Translations under genes and position numbers: made by a program
DNA from: Polytrichum commune
Lineage: Eukaryota; Streptophyta; Polytrichopsida; Polytrichales; Polytrichaceae
Assembly: GCA_950295325.1 (NCBI GenBank)
Contig: OX485808.1
Location: 2,112,501-2,176,500, forward strand
Reading direction: 5' to 3'
Length of the DNA stretch: 64,000 bases
Shown here: positions 57,050 to 64,000 of the stretch, in pieces
Position numbering within the stretch: position 1 is the first letter of the stretch
How the letters are laid out: each line of letters opens with the position of its first letter
The notes under the pieces: generated by a model
The model's database searches: none
Seen by the model: only the letters and a program-made list of their open reading frames with translations
Told to the model about the DNA's origin: nothing

Positions 57050-58920
57050 ACCAAAAGTACATCAAGATGGTATCAAGCATGCTAATTTTCTAGAGTAACA
57101 TGAGTAGAAGCTAGAATCAACTCAATGGTGTATTCGGGAAAAATACTCGAGACACGATTTGGATGAATATCATTTGTTTTTGGACGGAGGGCCCCAGGGG
57201 TGTCAATATTTGTGCGTGGGCACCTCAACTACCTCCAGACTTTTCCTAGCACCCCTCCTACGCCCAGGCACAACAATTTTGGTACATCAAGATGGTGTCA
57301 AACACGCTAATTCCCTAAAACAACGTGCGAATGGGAACTAACACCAACTTCATGGTCCAATCGGAAGAAATATTTGCGACATAATGTAAATGAATATCAT
57401 TCATTTTGAACGGAGGGGCCGCAAGGGGGTGTTAGGCCCTACACATGGGCACCTCAACTACCTCCGGACTTTTCCCTATGTCGTGTAAATAGCGATCGTG
57501 TGTCATTGCAGCTCAAGTACCAACCATCACTAACAAACAACACTAAAACATAGCAAAGTCACACATAAACAACACACCTCGACACTCTTGCAAGGGTTTG
57601 ACTCTCTTCCTACTCACTTGGCAAGAATGCCAAGCCAAGGAGGAGGCTCCTCACTTAGGAGCCTTCCTCTCCACATCTAAGATTCATCCATCCAAATCTA
57701 AATGGACGAAGCCCAACGGAGAAGGTGCGGCCGCCGACGCCGCATAACGTGGCACCTAACACCCCTCGTATACCTAGACACAACATTCATGGTACATCCA
57801 GATGGTGTCAAACACTCCAATTCCCTAAAACAACGTGCGAATAGAAAATAACATCAACTTGATGGTCTGATCGGAAGAAATATTTGCGACATGATGTGGA
57901 TGAATATCATTCACTTTGAATGGAGGGCCGCGCGGGGGGGGGGTGTCAGGCCCTACACGTGGGCACCTCAACTACCTCCCAAGCTTTTCTCTAGCACCCC
58001 TCCTACAGCCAAACACAACATTCCTGGTAAATCAAGATGGTGTCAAACACACTAATTCCATAAAACAACGTGCGAAATAGAACCAACATCAACTCGATGG
58101 TTTGATCGGAAGAAATATTTGGAACATGATTTGGATGAATATCATTCACTTTGAACAAAGGGGCCCCGGGGGGTGGGGGGTGTTAGGCCCTGCGCCTGGG
58201 CGCCTCAAATACCTCCAAGCTTTTCCCTGGCACCCTACCCGCACCCAGGCACAACATTCCCGGTACATCAAGATGGCATCAAACACGCCAATTCCCTAAA
58301 ACAACGTGTGAATAGAAACTAACATCAACTTGACAGTCCAATTGGAAGAAATATTTGCGACATGGTTTAGATGAACCACTTTGAATGGAGGGTCCTGAGG
58401 GGGTGTTAGGCCCTGCGCGTAGGCACCTAAACTTTTTCCATGGCACCCCCACCTGCGCCCAGGCACAACATTCCCGGTACATGAAGATGGTGTCAAACAC
58501 GTTGATCCCCTAAAACGACATGTGAATACAAACTAACATCAACTCCATGGTCCGATTGGAAGAAACATTTGGTACATGATGTGGATGAATATCATTCAAT
58601 TTGAACGGAGGGTCCTGAGGGGGTGTTAGGCCCTGCGCGTAGACACCTCAACCTTTTCCATGGCACCCCACCTATACCCATGCACAACATTCCCAGTACA
58701 TGAAGATGATGTCAAACACGTTGATCCCCCCTAAAACGACATGTGAATAGAAACTAACATCAACTCCATGGTCCGGATTGGAAGAAATGTTTGGTACATG
58801 ATGTGGATGAATATCATTCACTTTGAACGGAGGGGCCGCGGGGGGTGTCAGGCCCTGCGCGTGGGCACCTCAACTACCTTCAGGCTTTTTCCCTGCGGCC
58901 AGGCACAACATTCCCAGGAA
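57050..58920 (+). repeat. Tandem array of seven 214-236 bp units
   Basis: Unit words: CATCAAGATGGTGTCAAACA, CCCTAAAACAACGTGCGAAT, GGTCCGATTGGAAGAAATAT, GATGAATATCATTCACTTTG, GGGGTGTTAGGCCCTGCGCG and CAGGCACAACATTCCCGG. The GATGGTGTC anchors are at 57066, 57291, 57803, 58036, 58272, 58486 and 58705. The one long gap (512) becomes 232 once the insertion at 57479-57754 and its 4-bp duplication are removed. No gene inside. Confidence 0.85.
57479..57754 (+). mobile_element. Solo-LTR-like insertion in the tandem array
   Basis: It starts TGTCGTGTAAATAGC and ends ATAACGTGGCA, with TG...CA ends and CCTA directly outside both (57475-57478, 57755-57758). Inside is a hairpin, AGGAGGCTCCT...AGGAGCCTTCCT. 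276 bp, no primer-binding site or coding sequence. It reads as a solo LTR or part of a small LTR element. The duplication is four bases rather than the usual five. Confidence 0.65.
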
Positions 58921-59114
58921 CTTTAATTAAGCTGAAAGTATGCAATGGGGCAGGCAGGGCAGCCTCTTTCTTGAGCCCCTCAGACCATCATCATGTAATT
59001 ATTCGGAAGCGCAGGCTAGGCTATGCTAGGTTATGCTATGCTATGCTACCGTCACTTTTAGGTTGTGATGTTGCCTTTTGGTTTTAGGTCCTAAGACGTG
59101 TGTTAAGCCACCAC

Positions 59115-59270
59115 ATAGCAATAATAATTCGGACGTGCATATATATGAGTGATGTGTGGTTCGGCATGTTTAAAAGAGATTAGACTATGTGTTGAAAGTA
59201 TGCCAACCGTTCTAGGTTCAACCATCAACATGATTGGGGGGGGGGGGCGGGGGGGAGGGAGGGAGGGGTA
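59115..59270 (+). repeat. Dispersed family A copy with poly-G (left half)
   Basis: AATAATTCGGACGTGCA, TTTAAAAGAGATTAGACTAT and CGTTCTAGGTTCAACCATCA, then a G run (59236-59247, continuing as G/A-rich to 59270). The right half of the family resumes at about 59690. Confidence 0.65.
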
Positions 59271-59689
59271 GGTATATGAATACTTAGGGACATTTTACAC
59301 ACGTGATTGTTGGAAAAAATGATTTATGGTTTATCGTAGTCATGATCAGCAATCTAAAGACCATGATCAAGAGAAACCTACACCACAATCTAAAAGCTTT
59401 GGTCATGTCTCATAGTCTAAATTGATCTTGGACCATGACGTAGTGTTTTCGGGTAAAAATTAAGAATATGAAGAAATATCCTCAAATAACTTAAATACAA
59501 ACTTACTACGTTTGTGTGGGTGTGGGTGTGGGTGGGATTCCATGTCACTTTCTCATTCATTTTCTGACACGCTCACCTATAATCACTTCTATTTTAGGTG
59601 ACCTCATGTAAAACAAAGTGAGACCACTACTGGTTTCCCAATCAATAAGATATTTCAGAAAACAATGGTCATGGTCACTGGTCACCAAT
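59271..59689. other. Sequence separating two halves of a family A copy
   Basis: About 420 bp unlike the family, including a GTGTGGGTGTGGGTGTGG run near 59513-59534. It may be a later insertion or a longer allele of the element. Confidence 0.35.
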
Positions 59690-59880
59690 ATAAACCGACC
59701 CTCGATAAGCACGGGAATCGTCACCTCTATAGTGACCAAGATACTCATACGAGCTCCAATTAAAAACCATGAAGCAAATGGCTATGAGCACGAGTGGGGA
59801 TTTTGGTAATCATTTGGCACTAAGTTAAGTTAATCGAGTGTTCCATATCCTACACCGAGTTAGGGTTAGTGAGAAAAAAG
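59690..59880 (+). repeat. Dispersed family A right half
   Basis: GATAAGCACGGGAATCG, AGTGACCAAGATACTCATAC, GAGCTCCAATTAAAAACCAT, AAATGGCTATGAGCACG and GGGTTAGTGAGAAAAAAGTG match the right half seen at 21385-21560. Confidence 0.55.
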
Positions 59881-60450
59881 TGTTTGAATAACACCACACG
59901 TCGACGTTATTGTATTACTCCTCGGGCACATGCATGCGAGGTTTCGAGTCTCGGGGTCACGATGGATTCGATTCAATTTGGTTCGAGCTTTTCAAGTATT
60001 CTTCCAAGTATTTGTATTCCTGCTGCCGCATATTTAGAGTGGGGGCAGGTGAGGGCCGAGGCCGAGAATGTCCATTTCGGGAGGATTTTAAGAACTATTA
60101 TTCCTCGGGCAGGGGGGAGGCTCTGCCCCGGTCAGCCCTCGGGAAATGTTCCGCTACCCGCCCCTCGCACCCCAAAACCCTGTTGCTTGTGTCCCCCGAA
60201 TGGGGCACCTCCCTTGGCCTTAAGACTTATCCACTCGTTGGAGGCCGAAATCTACCAACTTATTGCCCGGATCTATGCAAGGAAATGGGGGGAAAATATA
60301 ATAAAAACATAGATCCCGGGCGGTGGAAAAAAAAACACGTAGATCCCGGGCGGTGGAAAAAACATCCTCCATGTTTGTGGGTCACGGCTTTGTTCGTGGC
60401 AATCAGCCGCAGTGAGACGACGGGGATGCACTTGAGGAGAGCATTATAAA
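59881..60450 (+). other. GC-rich island with two overlapping open frames, function unknown
   Basis: Composition changes abruptly to GC-rich. Open frames run at 59869-60312 and 59910-60449 in two frames. The first includes an ATG near 59961 and a Pro-rich middle. Neither matches a family I know. Near the end the word TAGATCCCGGGCGGTGGAAA occurs twice in tandem, starting near 60311 and 60341. It could be an organelle-derived or retroelement fragment, or a small unknown gene. Confidence 0.35.
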
Positions 60451-63400
60451 AGGTGAGTGCACCTATCATGGGTTGTGGCCTATTACGAAGAACACCTATT
60501 TTTATGGGTATCATGTTCATTTGATTGCCGCTTTTTATTCCATAAAAGTCAACACTTGTAATGTATTCGTAAGGACCAAACATTGAAGTCCATTGGCCCA
60601 AATGAAAGAAAAGTCAACAAGTCAACACCTTCTAAGAGTTGTACATTATGAGTGTCAGGCCTACATGTTCATTATGGAAACTACAACTACGATACTTCTA
60701 AATCATGTAAGAGATTCTTGCAAAATTCAAATAATGCGAATCGAAGAGTTGCTTATTCTTCATACATTTGCATACCCTGCAGTACAAACAATGTGGTGTT
60801 TTGAAGGCTAACAACATACGAGATGAAGAAACAAAAAAAAAGAATGTCCATGATAGGTGTACTTGGTTAATAACTTATTGATCGTGTGGAAATGTTTTGG
60901 AAATTATGTGTCTAGAGGATCTGATGTCAAAGTTAATATCATGTATCATTTGTTTGCTTAATGAAACCTAATACGAATCAAATTTGATTTTTGCTTCATT
61001 TGGACGATTCAACATGTGAATAATGACAAGTGTGTAATTGTGGTTGATTTTTCTCGTGTGGGACCACTAACACTAAAATAGGATGGTAATTCTTGTGTCA
61101 AATCAGCTAGACTTCATTAATTTGAAACTATTATTATAATTTGTGCTTTATGACATTGGATGGATGCTCCTTTATGAAATAATTTGGTTAGATAGATTAA
61201 GGGGAAAAGATCGAGAACAATCATGTTAAATATTATAAGATGTCTTGACATGAATTGAAAGCTTGGTAGAATTAAAGGCACTACACATGGTCAACAACAT
61301 GTTTAATCATTGTAGGAGTGTTAGAGATGACCGCTTCTCCCAATCCGTGTCTCAAGATCCAAAAAATAAAAAAAGTTGGAGACATTGGGTATCAATCCCA
61401 GTTTCTCTTACATGAAAAACAAATACTCTTTCCTTTCAGTTAAGGCCCCTTGCTAGGAATAGATTAAAATAAAAAGGGGGCGAGAAGCCTAAGTAAAAAC
61501 CCAACGATGTTATGCCCATCAATATCAATAGAGTGGCCATGATTAACATTTTTGACCAACCACGGGTGTCAACCCTAGTCACGCCTAAGAGTGTGCTAAA
61601 AACCCTAGAAAGAGTTGAATGTGTGCCATGCTCAAAATTGTCAAAGTGACCATAAGCGGCGTGAGAGCCTACGTCCAAGAGTTTATTGATTTCACTTGTG
61701 AGTTACGTTGCGATGTTGACTTCACAAACATTGCAAACTTGGATGAGAGCCTCACTGGGCATGTGTTGAGGGGAACAAACATAATTTGGGTAGCGATAGT
61801 TAGCAAAAGGAGAGCAATGTGAGCACATGGTGAGGACCAATGGAATGGTCTCGCCAGGGCCGTAGTAGCCACAAAAAAAGGTGTCAAGATGGGGGACAAA
61901 TAAAGATTGTGGGTTGGTCTTTCTCCAAGGGGCTTGAAAGATGAGGAGGGGAGTTCTCAGTGTACACATGTGCTCTTTGCATGTTGAGTCGTTGTCGACA
62001 CCTTTCATTGTAGTTAGTTGTACAGGTTATACATCCGTAGGGGGTAGGTACACACACTGGAAGCTTTATCTACATGCCATGGCTGAGGAAAGGGCAAAAG
62101 AGCTTGGTCCGCAAAGGTTGGAGGATGGTCCACACTAGCTTGTGCCGAAGCTTTGGAGCCATGAGCATCAAGAATTCACTTCCCTAAACAAGTCATCAAT
62201 GTTAGCCTTGGTTGTTTGTATTCACAAGCAATTTTTTCTTTCTTGCTATCAAGATCATCCTCATATTGGAGGATGTGTTTAGGTCTGTGATTCACAATGG
62301 TTAGGTCCCTATGAAGGAAGACATCTAGATGGAGCATACACCATTGTGGCTTGTAGTCTCTATAAGAAAAAAACTTCGTTTAGAATCCACATTAAGAGAA
62401 AATGAGCCACCATGGGTGTTTGTTCTTCTGCGCTTTGGTTGTGTCATTGGAGCTTTCCCCAAGCCTTCACATTGATTCAAATCATCATCTTTACATTTCT
62501 AGTAGTGAGTCGTTGATCATGAAGTTCATGTTGGACTTTGGCTCACCAAATTTCCCATAATAGTATGTTGCATAGAATATTCTAGGATGTGTTGTTATCG
62601 ACAACAAATTTTGAGGTAAGTTCCCATTCAACCTTAATAACATGTGTAGGACCTCTAGGGTTCTCTATATTCATGAGGAAAATGCCATCATATGTTTACT
62701 AGTGATTAGGGAGTCCCACTTGCCTTCTTAATGCACCAAGATGTCGTTCACCCATATGCAATCCTAAAATCCGTACCATAACACCATAGCATTTTCACCA
62801 CCTGCCGCACGAATATTTAATTTCTTTGAAAAAATAAGGTTTGCGTTCCAAAAATAGATTTTTTTGAAATTCGTCTTCTCATTTATTGGATTAAAAATCA
62901 TTCGTGTTTAGGGTGGAAAAGATGTGCAGAAATTTCATCCTAATTGCGTTTTTCATCCATTTATGGCGGCCCAACTTGTTTAAACCTAAGTCATTACCCT
63001 AATCTTGATTTTCTGTCTTTTCGTTTTTATCACAGTATAATTTGAGAGTTATTCGTTTCTCTTTGCCTGTAATTTCTATTTTTGTACGTTTTTTTTTTGG
63101 GAATTATTTATGAACGAACCTGCTATGGTGTTACGGTATTCAATTATCTTTAAGGTTGGAAGCTAGCATAGTTGGTGGACCCTGGTTCACGGGTAGATCA
63201 CTTAGTGCATTTTAAAAACGGCGTGCGGCATAATATAGAGAGGATTAAAATCATTTGAAATAAAAATTATAAAGGAATTCCAAATAATAAAGGGGCCATT
63301 AAATGTAGACAATCCCATTATAAATAAGTTAGATGGACATAAAACGTGGGCCATTATTTTTTTGTAAAATTAATATAGGGGCTGAAGATAAAGATCCTAG

Positions 63401-64000
63401 AAGGTATGTTTAGTATGTTTGCTATGGTCTCCTATGTGTTTTCTTCATAACTCTGTTTGCAATGGCATTACTGTTTGCACCCTTCTTTGTTTCCATGCTT
63501 TCCCTCAACACTTGTCAATTGCGTTAGGAAGTATATTAGCTTTTATTACTTAAAAGGAATATAGAGTACAAAAAATTGCAGTGACTTGGACAATATAAGT
63601 AATGGAAAGGTGCAAATAAATGGGCCATTTTTAAAATTTAAGTAATTATAGGGAGGCTTTAATTCAACCCTTGAAGGTAAATAGCCCCAAAACAAAAAAC
63701 CCCTAGCCGCACGTGGTGCACAAAAATGCCTTAGAGTAATCTACCCGTGCCCTGATTGCTTAAGATGATGTTGCAAGGCTTCAATCAGGAGGCCCCCTCC
63801 TCTTGCCATGGCAAGCCAAAGCATCGAGCCTACCTCGTGAGGAAGTTAGGGATGCCAAAATTTTGCAAAAAGTACGTAGCCGCATTTTGTTGTATATTTG
63901 AAGATAGTGGCTTTGAGGTCGATGGCTAACTTTTTGCCATCACCATTCTACAAGGACGAAGCCCAAGTTGTTCCTAGCAGCCATGTGGGAACGTTTGCAA
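60451..64000. other. Intergenic, no gene seen
   Basis: AT-rich and interrupted by stops. A short resemblance to the solo LTR (GGACGAAGCCCAA at about 63953, against 57704) may mark a related LTR fragment at the right edge. No other element could be delimited. Confidence 0.45.

Noticed and set aside
57050-58920. CRISPR-like array
   Set aside because: Units of 214-236 bp have no unique spacers, and the DNA is a plant nuclear genome; these are ordinary tandem repeats.
63160-63200. tRNA-like A box TAGCATAGTTGG with GGTTC nearby
   Set aside because: The two boxes are only about 10 bases apart and no cloverleaf can be drawn.

Overview
The window is nuclear DNA of a land plant. Three intron-split genes are recognisable, all with GT-AG introns. 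All three products carry plastid-targeting-like N-termini, and one adds a twin-arginine thylakoid-lumen signal. The clade cannot be fixed from this sequence. The moderate introns and protein character lean towards a seed-free plant, but that is only an impression. Most of the rest is old, decayed repeat DNA with no convincing gene.

Layout. From 1 to about 14.2 kb there is a mosaic of short terminal-inverted-repeat (TIR) elements. At 14,243-21,912 (+) lies a ten-exon aldehyde dehydrogenase of the ALDH3 class. At 24,207-32,394 (-), convergent with it, lies a 15-coding-exon plastid UDP-glucose pyrophosphorylase 3 (UGP3), with a probable spliced 5' leader reaching about 34.3 kb. From 34.3 to 38.7 kb is a strongly AT-rich block with one retrotransposon-like primer-binding site. 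From 38.7 to 44.2 kb there are more TIR elements. At 44.4-45.3 kb a roughly 132-bp repeat carrying CCAAT motifs leads into HCF136 at 45,534-50,806 (+), nine exons. From 51 to 64 kb there are further TIR elements, a 214-236 bp tandem array interrupted by a solo-LTR-like insertion, and an odd GC-rich island near 60 kb.

Gene functions. HCF136 assembles photosystem II in the thylakoid lumen. UGP3 makes the plastid UDP-glucose used for sulfolipid. The ALDH3 detoxifies aldehydes, and its N-terminus suggests a plastid form with a possible shorter cytosolic form. They are linked by compartment, not visibly by a shared pathway.

Most unusual signals. (1) Short elements flanked by TTAA whose ends begin with CCC or a one-base variant, a piggyBac-like signature, sit in two UGP3 introns, with a third likely copy near the left edge. 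(2) A dispersed element family has about ten copies, a TTAAGGT-type end and, in several copies, an internal poly-G tract. (3) The first introns of both ALDH3 and HCF136 consist largely of degenerate tandem repeats of about 110-170 bp, and HCF136 intron 2 carries a 162-bp duplication that copies its own splice donor. (4) A G-quadruplex-like tract lies just before an in-frame ATG in ALDH3 that would give a cytosolic-length enzyme. All coordinates and splice junctions were read by eye; each gene model keeps frame across all its exons.
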